Shown: positions 32,139-41,701 of the stretch, piece after piece | Position numbering within the stretch: the first letter of the stretch is position 1 | Layout of the letters: each line of letters opens with the position of its first letter | NCBI RefSeq assembly: GCF_012911605.1 | Contig: NZ_JAAMPT010000194.1 | Span: 1 to 45,536 of the forward strand | Direction of reading: 5' to 3' | DNA length: 45,536 bases | DNA from: Flavobacterium solisilvae | GTDB lineage: Bacteria; Bacteroidota; Bacteroidia; Flavobacteriales; Flavobacteriaceae | Made by a program: the position numbers and the translations under genes | The notes under the pieces: model-generated | What the model saw: the letters and a program-made list of their open reading frames with translations, nothing else | Told to the model about the DNA's origin: nothing | Databases searched by the model: none

Positions 32139-35100
32139 ATGAAAAGAATTTTATACTTATTGATTTTATTTTCTGGAGTTGCATTTGCACAACCAGCTAT
32201 TCAACAACCTATTGACATACATCTTTGTGATGACAATAATGATGGTTTTAGATTATTTGACCTATCAGTTAATACGACAACTGTTTTGGGTTCACTTAAT
32301 CCAAGTTTGTATAATCTAACGTATCATGAAACGGCGATTGATGCTCAAATGGGTTCAAGTCCTATCACAAATGAAACGGCTTACTCCAATATTTTCTCAA
32401 ACCAACAGCAAATCTATGTTAGAGTTGAAGAAATTGCCGATACGTCAAATTATAGTTTGGCTAGTTTTGCTTTGGTTGTATATACCTTATCAGCAGAAAT
32501 TGTAACGCCAAACCAAAACGTTTGTGAAGGAAATAGTGGCGTAGTTGTCTTTCAAGGATATGGCGGTACTGCTCCTTATCTATTTACTTATTCTGTAAAC
32601 GGTGGTTCAATACTAAGCATAGTAAGTAATACAAACGGAAATGTTGCTATAACACTTGGAAATTTAGGAATTTCTACCGTAGTTCTACACAATATATATT
32701 CTGCATTAAATCCTCAATGTATGACAGCAGTTACTGATCAAGAAACCACGATAACTGTTAGTCCAGTACCAGTTATTGGTCAACCTGTTGATTTATTTAG
32801 TTCAACTGGAACTTTTAACTTAACAAGCAATACTAATTTGATTGCAAGTGGAAATTCTAATCTTACTGTAACGTATTATCCAAGTTTACAAGATGCTCAA
32901 AACGGTACAAATGTTATTGCAAATGCTGTTTCTTATGTTTCTTTCATTCAAGGTGCTCAACTTATTGGAGCAAGAGCAACGGATAATGTAACAGGATGTT
33001 TTACAATAACTAGTTTCAATCTTTATATTACAAACGGCGATTTAAACATTCCATCACAAGTAACTCAAAATATATGTGATGACAGTTCAGATGGAATGGT
33101 AGTTTATAATTTAGAAAACAGTATTCCAACTATTCTTGGAGCATTAAATCCTGCCGAACACAGTGTTAGTTTTCATGCAACACAACAAAACGCAAGTAAC
33201 AACACTAATCCAATTGCAAATGTGAACAACTATGTTGCTGGTGGAATGAACTGGGTAGTTTATGCAAGAGTTCAAAACACAACAAACAATCTAATTGGAT
33301 ATTCTACTGTATTATTGAGTGTAAAAAGAAAACCAGTTGTTTACCCAATTCCTGATTTAGTAGTATATCAAGGAAGTAATTTTACTGGAACAGCTTCGTT
33401 TGATTTTTTAAGCGATGTAGTTCAATCTGATTTTATTTCAATTCCAAATGAAAGCGGAACGATTTCGGTTAATTTTTATACTTCAGAAGCTGATGCTATC
33501 AACGGTGTCAATCCAATTTCAGGAATAAGCAATTATACTAATATTTCAAACCCACAAACTATCTACATCAGCGCTGTAAATACAACTGACCAAATAACGG
33601 GTTGTGATGCTACATATTCAAGTTTTGTGCTAAGAGTTGAAGCTGGCGATGAAGACATTGTTTTTATTCCTGATGCTAATTTTAAAGCCAAACTTTTAGC
33701 TGCTGATGTTACTAATAATACTGCTCAAAATTCAACCTTCCAAAACATGAAAATCGATGTCAATAATGATGGAGAAATTCAAATTAGTGAAGCACGAGCT
33801 GTTCAAGCATTAACGGTAACTAATTCTAACATTTCAGATCTTACAGGACTTAACAGTTTTATTTTCTTGACCAACTTTAATGCTGCAAACAATAATATTA
33901 TAAATGTCTATACCTCAAATCTTCATTTTATGGTTAATTTCTTTGTAAACAACAATCCGCTTGAAGAAGTTAATTTTGTTGACCTTTCTAATATTGTGAT
34001 GCTTAATGTTAGCAATTCAGATTTAGCAAGTATTGATTTGAGCAACATTCCTAGAACATTTGAATTTTTCTGTTCAAATACACCAAATCTTACCAACATA
34101 AATGCCAAAAACGGAGTTACAGGAAATATTTATATCCAACTTGGAGAATGGAATGGAAATACAGCAACCAATACAACGGCTTTAAACTTGCTTTGTGCCG
34201 ATGATTTTAATATCAATTCGTATCGCAATCAGATTAGTGTATTTCCAAATACAGCCGATGTGATGATTAATTCCTACTGTTCTTATAATTCTGAAGGAAA
34301 TAACAAGATTTCTGGAACCGTTACTTATGATTTTGGCAACGATGGATGTGATGTAACTGATATTACCCGATTTTCAAAAGTGGTTATCAATGATGGAACA
34401 GAAAATGGAGCATCATTCACCAATCAAAGTGGTCAATACCGATTTTTTACCCAAGCTGGAAACTTTACTCTTTCAACCGAAATAGAAAATCCATCATTCT
34501 TTAATGTAACTCCGGCACAATCAACCGTTACTTTTCCATTGGTTGATGAAAGCGAAGAAGTAGTTAATTTTTGTGTAACGCCAAATGGAGTTCACCCAGA
34601 TTTGGAAGTGGTTATTGCTCCAATTTTTCCAGCTCGTCCAGGATTTCAAGCAACCTATAAAATAGTTTACAGAAATAAAGGAAATCAAGTTTTATCACAG
34701 CAATATGGTGTTAACTTCTTTTACAATCAACAATTGATGACTTTTGTATCAGCAACAGTAACACCAGAAACTCAAGCTCCAGGTGGAATGAATTGGAGTT
34801 ATGAAAACCTGATGCCGTTTGAAGAACGAAACATTGAAGTAACAATGTTAATCAATGCACCAACTGATCTTACAAACCCAGTAAATATTGGTGATGTCCT
34901 TACTTTTACATCGGTAATTTCGCCTCAAGCAAATGATGCAAATGTAAACGACAATACATTTATCTTCAATCAAACCGTTGTTGGCGCTTATGATCCAAAT
35001 GATATTACTTGTATTGAAGGCGAAACCGTTTCTCCTACATTAATTGGTGACGAATTACATTACGTTATCCGATTTGAAAACACAGGAAACTTCTATGCCG

Positions 35101-35639
35101 AAAATGTAGTTGTTGCTATGGATATAAATCCAGATGAATATGATATTTCAAGCTTAAAAGTATTATCAAGTTCGCATAATGTTAATGCTCGAGTAATAGG
35201 AAACAAAGCTGAATTTTTCTTCAACGGAATATTTCTTGATACTGGCGGACACGGAAATGTACTTTTAGTAATGAAATCTAATGCTGCTTTATCAGAAGGT
35301 GATTTAGTAATGAGCAAAGCCGATATCTATTTTGATTACAATTATCCAATCATTACTAACGAAGCTGAAACCGTTTTCCAAGCCTTGAGTAATCCTGATT
35401 TTGAAATTGATAAAAGCGTAAAAATATATCCAAACCCAACAAGTTCAATAGTCAATATTAGTGGTGATTTTAATATTAAATCAATACAATTATTTGATGT
35501 TCAAGGAAGATTGTTGCAAACAAGCCTATCCAATGATACCAATACAACCTTAGACTTAACCCAAAAAGCCAAAGGAATGTATTTTATCAAAGTGATTTCG
35601 GAAGCTGGAATTAAAGTTGAGAAAATAATTAAAAAATAG
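32139..35639 (+). CDS. T9SS type A cargo with Ig-like modules, LRR-like and DUF7619-like domains
   Basis: A 1166-residue secreted protein. The signal peptide covers 1-18 (ending GVAFAQ). From about 20 to 500 there are three or four Ig/PKD-like modules with the CDDNNDGFRLFDL start and QQIYVRVEE core; the same module occurs in the 1535-residue adhesin. Residues about 510-700 start DANFKAKLL, contain an EF-hand-like DVNNDGEIQ and continue as irregular leucine-rich repeats (LTGLNSFIFLTNFNAANNNI). About 949-1085 is a conserved beta domain (GAYDPNDITC, LHYVIRFENTGNFYAENVVV, DIYFDYNYPI) of the DUF7619 type. Residues 1093-1166 are the T9SS type A sorting domain (VKIYPNPTSSIVNI, LFDVQGRLL, KGMYFIKV, final IEKIIKK-like tail). 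It probably sits on the cell surface or is released. It follows the kinase/LytTR pair. Confidence 0.9.
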   Translation: MKRILYLLILFSGVAFAQPAIQQPIDIHLCDDNNDGFRLFDLSVNTTTVLGSLNPSLYNLTYHETAIDAQMGSSPITNETAYSNIFSNQQQIYVRVEEIADTSNYSLASFALVVYTLSAEIVTPNQNVCEGNSGVVVFQGYGGTAPYLFTYSVNGGSILSIVSNTNGNVAITLGNLGISTVVLHNIYSALNPQCMTAVTDQETTITVSPVPVIGQPVDLFSSTGTFNLTSNTNLIASGNSNLTVTYYPSLQDAQNGTNVIANAVSYVSFIQGAQLIGARATDNVTGCFTITSFNLYITNGDLNIPSQVTQNICDDSSDGMVVYNLENSIPTILGALNPAEHSVSFHATQQNASNNTNPIANVNNYVAGGMNWVVYARVQNTTNNLIGYSTVLLSVKRKPVVYPIPDLVVYQGSNFTGTASFDFLSDVVQSDFISIPNESGTISVNFYTSEADAINGVNPISGISNYTNISNPQTIYISAVNTTDQITGCDATYSSFVLRVEAGDEDIVFIPDANFKAKLLAADVTNNTAQNSTFQNMKIDVNNDGEIQISEARAVQALTVTNSNISDLTGLNSFIFLTNFNAANNNIINVYTSNLHFMVNFFVNNNPLEEVNFVDLSNIVMLNVSNSDLASIDLSNIPRTFEFFCSNTPNLTNINAKNGVTGNIYIQLGEWNGNTATNTTALNLLCADDFNINSYRNQISVFPNTADVMINSYCSYNSEGNNKISGTVTYDFGNDGCDVTDITRFSKVVINDGTENGASFTNQSGQYRFFTQAGNFTLSTEIENPSFFNVTPAQSTVTFPLVDESEEVVNFCVTPNGVHPDLEVVIAPIFPARPGFQATYKIVYRNKGNQVLSQQYGVNFFYNQQLMTFVSATVTPETQAPGGMNWSYENLMPFEERNIEVTMLINAPTDLTNPVNIGDVLTFTSVISPQANDANVNDNTFIFNQTVVGAYDPNDITCIEGETVSPTLIGDELHYVIRFENTGNFYAENVVVAMDINPDEYDISSLKVLSSSHNVNARVIGNKAEFFFNGIFLDTGGHGNVLLVMKSNAALSEGDLVMSKADIYFDYNYPIITNEAETVFQALSNPDFEIDKSVKIYPNPTSSIVNISGDFNIKSIQLFDVQGRLLQTSLSNDTNTTLDLTQKAKGMYFIKVISEAGIKVEKIIKK

Positions 35640-35656
35640 GAAGTTAATTAATGTAG

Positions 35657-35685
35657 TAAAAGACACAAGCAATTGTGTCTTTTTT
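35657..35685 (+). terminator. Terminator of the type A cargo gene
   Basis: AGACACAA (35661-35668), loop GCAA, TTGTGTCT (35673-35680), then T5, about 20 bases past the stop. Confidence 0.8.
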
Positions 35686-35768
35686 GTTTATATACCATTT
35701 TTGCAAAATTTATCAAATAATTAACGAAAACGTTGTCTTAATTCTTTTTTATTTCATTCTGAATTCCC

Positions 35769-35776
35769 TATTTTTG
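35769..35776 (+). promoter_or_regulatory. -7 box of citrate synthase gene
   Basis: TATTTTTG matches TAnnTTTG, 43 bases before the ATG at 35820. No TTG lies at 17-23 bases upstream. Confidence 0.4.
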
Positions 35777-35819
35777 TTAAATTATTAATTTTAATAAGAT
35801 TTAATTTCCGTTTTATATC

Positions 35820-37103
35820 ATGTCAAAAACTGCTATATTAGAATTTGATGGCAAAAAATATGAATTTCCAGTAATCGTTGGAAGCGAAAATGAAGCTGCT
35901 ATCGACATTGAAAAATTACGCGCACTAACTGGTGCAATTACACTTGATCCAGGTTATAAAAACTCAGGATCATGTACAAGCGACATCACTTTTCTTGATG
36001 GTGAAGAAGGAATTCTTCGTTATAGAGGTTATGCTATCGAAGATTTAGCCGAAAAAGCTGGATTTTTAGAAACAGCTTACTTAGTTATTTTTGGAGAATT
36101 ACCAACCAAAGCTCAATTAGAGCAATTTGAAACCGACATTCGTAAATACACTTTAGTAAACGAAGAAATGAAAAACATCATTGATGGTTTTCCAAAAACA
36201 GCACATCCAATGGGCGTTTTATCTTCGTTGACTTCAGCTTTAACAGCATTTAATCCAAAAGTTGTTAATGTTGAAAACGACAAAGAAATGTATGAAGCTG
36301 TTTGTAAAACAATGGGGAAATTCCTTGTAATTGCAACTTGGACATACAGAAAAATGATGGGTTATCCTTTAAACTATTATGACAATACAAAAGGATATGT
36401 AGAAAACTTCATGCACTTAATGTTTGAATTACCAACTGGACCATACAAAGCAAATCCTGTTGTAATTGATGCATTGGATAAATTATTCATCCTTCATGCG
36501 GATCACGAACAAAACTGTTCAACATCTACGGTTAGAATTGTAGGTTCATCTCATGCTGGATTATTTGCATCAATTTCTGCTGGAGTTTCAGCACTTTGGG
36601 GACCATTGCATGGTGGTGCAAACCAAGCCGTTCTAGAAATGCTTGAAGCTATCCAAAAAGATGGTGGCGATGCTGCAAAATATATGGCAAAAGCCAAAGA
36701 CAAAGACGATCCATTCCGTTTAATGGGATTTGGTCACCGCGTTTACAAAAACTTCGATCCAAGAGCAAGAATTATCAAAAAAGCGGCTGATGAGGTTTTG
36801 GCAACTTTAGGTGTTAATGATCCAATCTTAAATATTGCAAAACAATTAGAAGAAGCAGCCTTAGTTGATGATTACTTCGTATCTAGAAAATTATATCCAA
36901 ACGTAGATTTCTATTCAGGGATTATTTACCGTGCGTTAGGAATTCCAACGGATATGTTTACCGTAATGTTTGCCATTGGTCGTTTACCGGGTTGGATTGC
37001 ACAATGGAAAGAAATGCGTGTAAACAAAGAACCAATTGGAAGACCAAGACAAGTTTATACGGGTTATCCTTTGAGAGATTTTACTCCAATGGAAAAAAGA
37101 TAA
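35820..37103 (+). CDS. gltA: Citrate synthase
   Basis: A 427-residue TCA-cycle enzyme that condenses acetyl-CoA and oxaloacetate. It is the hexameric Gram-negative type. The catalytic residues line up with E. coli almost one-to-one: His264 in GPLHGGANQA, His306 in MGFGHRVYKNFDPRA and Asp363 in NVDFYSGI; the HADHEQNCSTSTVR segment (226-239) binds oxaloacetate. The N-terminal 50 residues form the small beta domain seen in this type. The C-terminus ends RPRQVYTGYPLRDFTPMEKR, typical of the family. A single-gene unit with its own terminator. Confidence 0.97.
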   Translation: MSKTAILEFDGKKYEFPVIVGSENEAAIDIEKLRALTGAITLDPGYKNSGSCTSDITFLDGEEGILRYRGYAIEDLAEKAGFLETAYLVIFGELPTKAQLEQFETDIRKYTLVNEEMKNIIDGFPKTAHPMGVLSSLTSALTAFNPKVVNVENDKEMYEAVCKTMGKFLVIATWTYRKMMGYPLNYYDNTKGYVENFMHLMFELPTGPYKANPVVIDALDKLFILHADHEQNCSTSTVRIVGSSHAGLFASISAGVSALWGPLHGGANQAVLEMLEAIQKDGGDAAKYMAKAKDKDDPFRLMGFGHRVYKNFDPRARIIKKAADEVLATLGVNDPILNIAKQLEEAALVDDYFVSRKLYPNVDFYSGIIYRALGIPTDMFTVMFAIGRLPGWIAQWKEMRVNKEPIGRPRQVYTGYPLRDFTPMEKR

Positions 37104-37130
37104 TATTCAATTTTTTCAATAAAAATAATT

Positions 37131-37160
37131 TACCCCGAAACTTTTCGGGGTATTTTTTTT
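37131..37160 (+). terminator. Terminator of citrate synthase gene
   Basis: TACCCCGAAA (37131-37140), loop CT, TTTCGGGGTA (37143-37152), then T8. Confidence 0.88.
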
Positions 37161-37161
37161 G

Positions 37162-37169
37162 TAGATTTG
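37162..37169 (+). promoter_or_regulatory. -7 box of the DUF3667 gene
   Basis: TAGATTTG matches TAnnTTTG, 33 bases before the ATG at 37203. Its position excludes the longer TTG-initiated reading that would begin inside it. Confidence 0.35.
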
Positions 37170-37202
37170 GTTCATAAAAAAACGATTTACTGCCAAAACA
37201 AC

Positions 37203-38015
37203 ATGGAAGATAACTGTAAAAACTGCGGAACTTTAATCACTGGTAATTTTTGTAACAATTGTGGTCAAAAAAAATACAAACGAATTGACAAAAAATACTT
37301 GATTGACGAATTTCAATACACCATTTTACATACTAATAAAGGTTTTTTCTATACCGTTAAAAATCTATTTAAAAATCCCGGAAAAACAACGCGTGAATTT
37401 ATTGATGGCAATCGAGTAAATCATTACAAACCTATTTTATTGGCTTTTGTATTAACAGGTATTTCAACCTTTTTAGCTTTCAAAGTAATTGGAATGAATC
37501 ATATGCAAGCAAAAGCTTTTGCTATGAATAACAACAATGATCCTAATACTCAAAAAATAGCTGAACACATCTTTAAAGAAGTAATTTCCTTTTATTCAAA
37601 CTATTATACGATATTAATGATGCTTGCAATTCCATTTTTTGCCTTTGCTTCAAAAATTTGCTTTAAAAAATGGAACCATAATTACTACGAACATATCGTA
37701 ATGAATGCGTTTTTTTATTCAACATATACAATATATAGTATCATTTTCATTTATCCAATATTATATTTTACTCGAGAAAATTTTACAGTAGCAAGTTTAA
37801 TCTCTTTACTTTCATTTTTTGGCTTGTCCGTTTTACTAACTTGGTTTTTTAAAGAAATTTATAACACCAAACCACTTGGAGATGTTATTATTAGAGTTCT
37901 CGGCATAGGAGCAATAATGATTTTTCTATTCATCTTTATTATCATAATTGGATCTTTTGGATTCGCATTTTACTTAGCAAAAACCGGAGAAATAGAAAAA
38001 ATTATTTCTCGATAA
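37203..38015 (+). CDS. DUF3667 membrane protein with N-terminal zinc ribbon
   Basis: A 270-residue inner-membrane protein. Residues 4-22 are a zinc ribbon with two C-x-x-C pairs (CKNCGTLITGNFCNNCGQ). Next comes the DUF3667 core, with GFFYTVKNLFKNPGKTTREF and IDGNRVNHYKPILLAFVL. About five membrane helices follow: about 76-96, 134-155, 168-192, 200-220 and 235-262. ATG at 37203 is chosen because the longer frame would start at a TTG inside the -7 box and add residues before the zinc ribbon. Family function unknown; no enzymatic motif. Single gene with a terminator. Confidence 0.85.
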   Translation: MEDNCKNCGTLITGNFCNNCGQKKYKRIDKKYLIDEFQYTILHTNKGFFYTVKNLFKNPGKTTREFIDGNRVNHYKPILLAFVLTGISTFLAFKVIGMNHMQAKAFAMNNNNDPNTQKIAEHIFKEVISFYSNYYTILMMLAIPFFAFASKICFKKWNHNYYEHIVMNAFFYSTYTIYSIIFIYPILYFTRENFTVASLISLLSFFGLSVLLTWFFKEIYNTKPLGDVIIRVLGIGAIMIFLFIFIIIIGSFGFAFYLAKTGEIEKIISR

Positions 38016-38017
38016 TA

Positions 38018-38048
38018 TAAAAAAGTCTGCATTTCTGCAGACTTTTTA
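38018..38048. terminator. Bidirectional terminator between the DUF3667 gene and the phosphatase gene
   Basis: GTCTGCA (38025-38031), loop TTTC, TGCAGAC (38036-38042), flanked by A and T runs, between convergent genes. Confidence 0.85.
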
Positions 38049-38054
38049 CTTTTA

Positions 38055-39668
38055 CTATTTCTCTAAAACCTCGTTTAAAACTTCACTATCCGTTCCATTT
38101 GGTAAGGTGATTTTTAATTTTTGTGATAACGTTGGCGCTATTTGAGTAATCACTTTTTTATCGTGTGATTTCCCTTTTGGGATATTCCATCCGTAGAAAA
38201 TACACGGTACATTTGTATCATAAGAATATGGCGAACCATGAGTTGCTCCGGTCGCTGAATATTCTACAAATCCGGGTTTGTAAACAAAATACAAATCACC
38301 GTTTTGTGTTGGATCATAACCTTTAAAAACAAAATTTAGCAATTGGTCATTACCCGATGAAGCCAAAATTTCTTCCTCAGTGTAAACTCTTTTTACGTAA
38401 CTTTTAGTATAAAGAAAATCCTTGAAACTTTGTTTCACTTTGGTTAAATCCAATCCTTTACTTTTGATAGCTTCTCTATCTAAATGCACGTTATAACTAT
38501 CATATTTCAGCAAAAGATTGGTTCCAAATGTTTCGTTAGAAAACGCAATTAAATCTTTTGAAACATCTTTATAACTAATATTATCTACTTCGTATTTATG
38601 ATCTTTTAAATGTGTAGAATTTTCGGCACAAGCATGATCAGCTGTCAAGAAAACCAAATAATTTCCTTTGCCAACCGTTTTATCCAAATAATTTAGAAAA
38701 TCAGCAATCGTTAAATCCAAACGCAAATAAGTATCCTGAATTTCAATAGAACGCGGTCCAAAAGTATGTCCAATATAATCGGTGGAAGAAAAGCTTACCG
38801 CTAAGAAATCCGTAATATCGTCTTTTCCTAAATTTTCTTTTTCGATAGCGCGTTTTGCTAAATTTGCCAAAACATCATTTCCAAAAGGTGTTACTCTTAA
38901 AACTCCAGCATCATTTGCTTCATACATTTCTTTTAAATCATAAGGAAAAACAGGTGACTTTTTATATAGTTTACCTTCATAAGGATTATCGTCAACCAAA
39001 CTTTCATTATACGTTTCGATAGGTTTCAATAAACTCCAACCTTTTTCTAAATAAGGCAAATATTGTTTTTCATTATTGAATTCTTCAACCCATTTTGGCA
39101 TTTCTTTTCCATAAAATGAACTCGAAATAAAGTTTCCAGTTTTGGTGTACCAAAATGCCCAATCAGCAAAATGTCCTGCAGGAAGAATGGCACCACGATC
39201 TTTGATACTCATTCCAATCACTTTTCCTTTGAAATTAGTTGCCAATTTTAATTCGTCGGTAATAGTTGTGGCTTGTAGATTTTTTGGTGACATTTTCCCT
39301 TCTTTTTCAGTTCCTGGAACTAAAGTCGAAACCGATTCGTCATCAGTACAATACACTTCCTTTTTCAACGTTCTGTGAAACCATTCATTGCTTACAATTC
39401 CGTGAATGGCAGGTGTTGTTCCTGTATAAACCGATGCATGTCCTGGCGCAGTATACGTTGGCATATAATTGTAATGCATATTGTAAAAAGTGTAACCGTC
39501 ATTCATCAATCGTTTAAAACCATTTTCAGAAAAATCGCTGTGGAATCGGTATAAATATTCGGTTTTCATTTGGTCGACAACAATACCAACGACTAATTTT
39601 GGTTGCTTATTTTGGGCAAAAACTATTGTTACAAAAAACAATAATGCGAAGTGAAGGTTTTTTTTCAT
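38055..39668 (-). CDS. PafA-type alkaline phosphatase
   Basis: A 537-residue exported metallophosphatase of the alkaline phosphatase superfamily, related to PafA of Elizabethkingia. Signal peptide 1-19 (VTIVFAQ). The zinc ligands and catalytic residues of PafA all have counterparts: Asp32 in GIVVDQM, nucleophile Thr73 in TYTAPGHAS, the Asn in GIVSNEWFHR, the Lys-x-Arg pair in SIKDRGAILP, Asp/His in DYIGHTFGP, Asp-His in LTADHAC and the last His in GATHGSPYSYD. PafA enzymes hydrolyse phosphate monoesters in the periplasm and supply phosphate. Length agrees with the family. No Pho-box-like site was recognised upstream. Confidence 0.9.
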   Translation of the reverse strand: MKKNLHFALLFFVTIVFAQNKQPKLVVGIVVDQMKTEYLYRFHSDFSENGFKRLMNDGYTFYNMHYNYMPTYTAPGHASVYTGTTPAIHGIVSNEWFHRTLKKEVYCTDDESVSTLVPGTEKEGKMSPKNLQATTITDELKLATNFKGKVIGMSIKDRGAILPAGHFADWAFWYTKTGNFISSSFYGKEMPKWVEEFNNEKQYLPYLEKGWSLLKPIETYNESLVDDNPYEGKLYKKSPVFPYDLKEMYEANDAGVLRVTPFGNDVLANLAKRAIEKENLGKDDITDFLAVSFSSTDYIGHTFGPRSIEIQDTYLRLDLTIADFLNYLDKTVGKGNYLVFLTADHACAENSTHLKDHKYEVDNISYKDVSKDLIAFSNETFGTNLLLKYDSYNVHLDREAIKSKGLDLTKVKQSFKDFLYTKSYVKRVYTEEEILASSGNDQLLNFVFKGYDPTQNGDLYFVYKPGFVEYSATGATHGSPYSYDTNVPCIFYGWNIPKGKSHDKKVITQIAPTLSQKLKITLPNGTDSEVLNEVLEK

Positions 39669-39687
39669 GTTCGTAATTTCAGAAAGA

Positions 39688-39695
39688 CAAAAATA
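39688..39695 (-). promoter_or_regulatory. -7 box of the phosphatase gene
   Basis: On the minus strand TATTTTTG matches TAnnTTTG, 19 bases before the ATG at 39668. No -33 TTG at standard spacing. Confidence 0.35.
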
Positions 39696-39751
39696 GAGAT
39701 TAGTTATAGAATGTTGTCTATTTTTTATGTTAATCTATGATTATAAAAAAC

Positions 39752-39778
39752 AAATGCACACTAAAAAAGTGTGCATTT
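39752..39778 (-). terminator. Terminator of the adhesin-PorP/SprF-OmpA operon
   Basis: AAATGCACACT (39752-39762) pairs with AGTGTGCATTT (39768-39778) around AAAAA. On the minus strand it is followed by GTTTTTTATA, 34 bases past the OmpA/PD40 stop. Confidence 0.8.
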
Positions 39779-39811
39779 GAACCCATTTAAACAACTAAAA
39801 AATATAACTAA

Positions 39812-41692
39812 TTACTTTAAAATTCTAAAGGTACATCTACGATTGGTAGCATGTTCATCATCGGTACAATCGTTTTTTGGACAAATAATCAATGGTCTGC
39901 TTTCGCCATAACCAATAGAACGAAGACGCTTTCTTTCAATTCCATTTTGAACTAAATATTCCAAAGCTGATGCTGCTCTACGATTGGATAATCGCAAATT
40001 ATACATTTCAGAAGCACGCGTATCGGTATGCGCGCCAATTTCGATTTCCATGTATTTGTATTTTTTCAAAAGTGCAACCAATCCATCCAAAACTTGTGCG
40101 GCTTGTGGCTTTATAACCGATTTATCTAAATCGAAATAAATATTTTCTAACTCAATAAAAAATGATCCTTCGGCATCTTTTCTAATGTTTTTCTCCGCAT
40201 CAGAATAGGATTCAACTCTCATTTGTAAATCGATGTAAACTTTCCCTTTTTGGCTCGTTTCAAATTCGGCTTCGGCTGGAATATAGAAATCTTTGAACGC
40301 CATGATTTTGTATTTCTTATCAGGTTCAGTATTGAAAGTAAAAGTTCCTTCTTTACCAACCACAACTTCTTCGACCAATTCGCCAGCTTCGTTGAACAAT
40401 TTTACCACAGTTCCAGGAAGTAACTGCAACGAATTTTTATCGCGAACTTCACCTTCAACTAAAAACTGTAATTTATTTTCTTCAACCGCAACAGTATATA
40501 GATTGTCATCACCAGTTCTATTGGAAGAAAAATAGCCTTTCCCTGTTTTATAATCCAAAATAAGATTGAAATCATCCATTTCGCTATTGATAACCAAACC
40601 TAAATTTTGAGGTTTGTCAAATTCGGTATCACTTATTTTATAACTCATAAAAACATCCAAATTTCCATGACCTTGATGTCCATCGGAAGCAAAATACAAC
40701 GAACCATCATCAGCTACAAACGGAAATTGTTCACGATGAATGGTATTGATATTTTCGCCTAAATTCCTAGGTTGACTATATGTTCCATCTTCGTTTATAT
40801 CAACCACAAAAATATCAAACGAACCAATTGTTCCTTTCATATCACTAGCAAAGTATAATTGCTTTCCATCTTTGGACAATGCAGGATGTTGTACTGAATA
40901 TTCGTCACTGGAAAAAGGCAGCATCATCACATTTGTCCATTTTCCGTTAACAAATTCGGCTTTGTATAATTTTACCGTAGCATATTTTTCGTTACCAATT
41001 TCTACTTGTTTTTCGCCAGTTCTGTTGAAATACATTGTCTTTAAATCCGATGTAAAAACAGCCGAACTTTCATGAGTTTTGGTATTGATTTCTTCGGAAA
41101 ACGGTTTAACATCAACTAGCAAACCTTCATCATTTACTGAAGCAGAAAACAAATCAAGATATGGTCTTTCATTCCAACCGTATGTGGCATTTTCTCCATT
41201 TCGTAATGACGCAAAAGCAACTTTATCGCCATAAAAAGAAATTCCAAAATCGCCATTTCTTTTATTTTTTGACATCATTACCAACTTATAAGTAAAAGCA
41301 CTATTTCGGGTAATATTTTTCATGAATTTAGGCGTATTTTGCTCAAAACCAAGATATTCACTCATTATCGCATCGCCTTTTTCAAAATCGGAAGTTCCTT
41401 TTAGAGCATTGGCATATCGAAAGAAAACTTCGGGTTTTAAACTGTCTTTATACATAAAAAACAGCTGTCCATAAGCACGAACAGCATTCAGCATTTGGAA
41501 GTTATAAAAGTAACTGTCACCAAGATTTTGTAATACTTCTTTATCTGTTCCAAGTTGTTCATACATTTCGGCAGCTTTGACATAGGCTTTTCTTTCAAAC
41601 AATTTATTGGCTTGCTTGACGGTTACTTTTTTCTGTCCAAATAGATTTGAAAAGCATCCAAGAATAAATAGTATGTAAAATATTTTTTTCAT
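39812..41692 (-). CDS. OmpA-family protein with TPR, PD40 and carboxypeptidase-like domains (T9SS-associated)
   Basis: A 626-residue envelope protein. Signal peptide 1-20 (SNLFGQ). TPR-like helices at about 25-105 (KQANKLFERKAYVKAAEMYE). WD40/PD40-like beta-propeller blades at about 140-400 (HPALSKDGKQLYFASDMKG, SYSFDIFV-like DIFVVDINEDG, PFVADDGSLYFASDGHQG). A carboxypeptidase-regulatory-like sandwich at about 410-490. An OmpA peptidoglycan-binding domain at about 512-624 (YFDLDKSVIKPQAAQVLDGL, GAHTDTRASEMYNLRLSNRR, TNRRCTFRIL). This is the layout of PorE-type proteins that tie T9SS components to the cell wall. It is the last gene of an operon with PorP/SprF and a type B cargo, so it probably anchors that surface assembly. 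Confidence 0.88.
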   Translation of the reverse strand: MKKIFYILFILGCFSNLFGQKKVTVKQANKLFERKAYVKAAEMYEQLGTDKEVLQNLGDSYFYNFQMLNAVRAYGQLFFMYKDSLKPEVFFRYANALKGTSDFEKGDAIMSEYLGFEQNTPKFMKNITRNSAFTYKLVMMSKNKRNGDFGISFYGDKVAFASLRNGENATYGWNERPYLDLFSASVNDEGLLVDVKPFSEEINTKTHESSAVFTSDLKTMYFNRTGEKQVEIGNEKYATVKLYKAEFVNGKWTNVMMLPFSSDEYSVQHPALSKDGKQLYFASDMKGTIGSFDIFVVDINEDGTYSQPRNLGENINTIHREQFPFVADDGSLYFASDGHQGHGNLDVFMSYKISDTEFDKPQNLGLVINSEMDDFNLILDYKTGKGYFSSNRTGDDNLYTVAVEENKLQFLVEGEVRDKNSLQLLPGTVVKLFNEAGELVEEVVVGKEGTFTFNTEPDKKYKIMAFKDFYIPAEAEFETSQKGKVYIDLQMRVESYSDAEKNIRKDAEGSFFIELENIYFDLDKSVIKPQAAQVLDGLVALLKKYKYMEIEIGAHTDTRASEMYNLRLSNRRAASALEYLVQNGIERKRLRSIGYGESRPLIICPKNDCTDDEHATNRRCTFRILK

Positions 41693-41701
41693 ATCAACGT
41701 A

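Noticed and set aside
37167..37202. Extended N-terminus of the DUF3667 protein
   Set aside because: It starts at a TTG inside the predicted -7 box; ATG 37203 begins just before the zinc ribbon.
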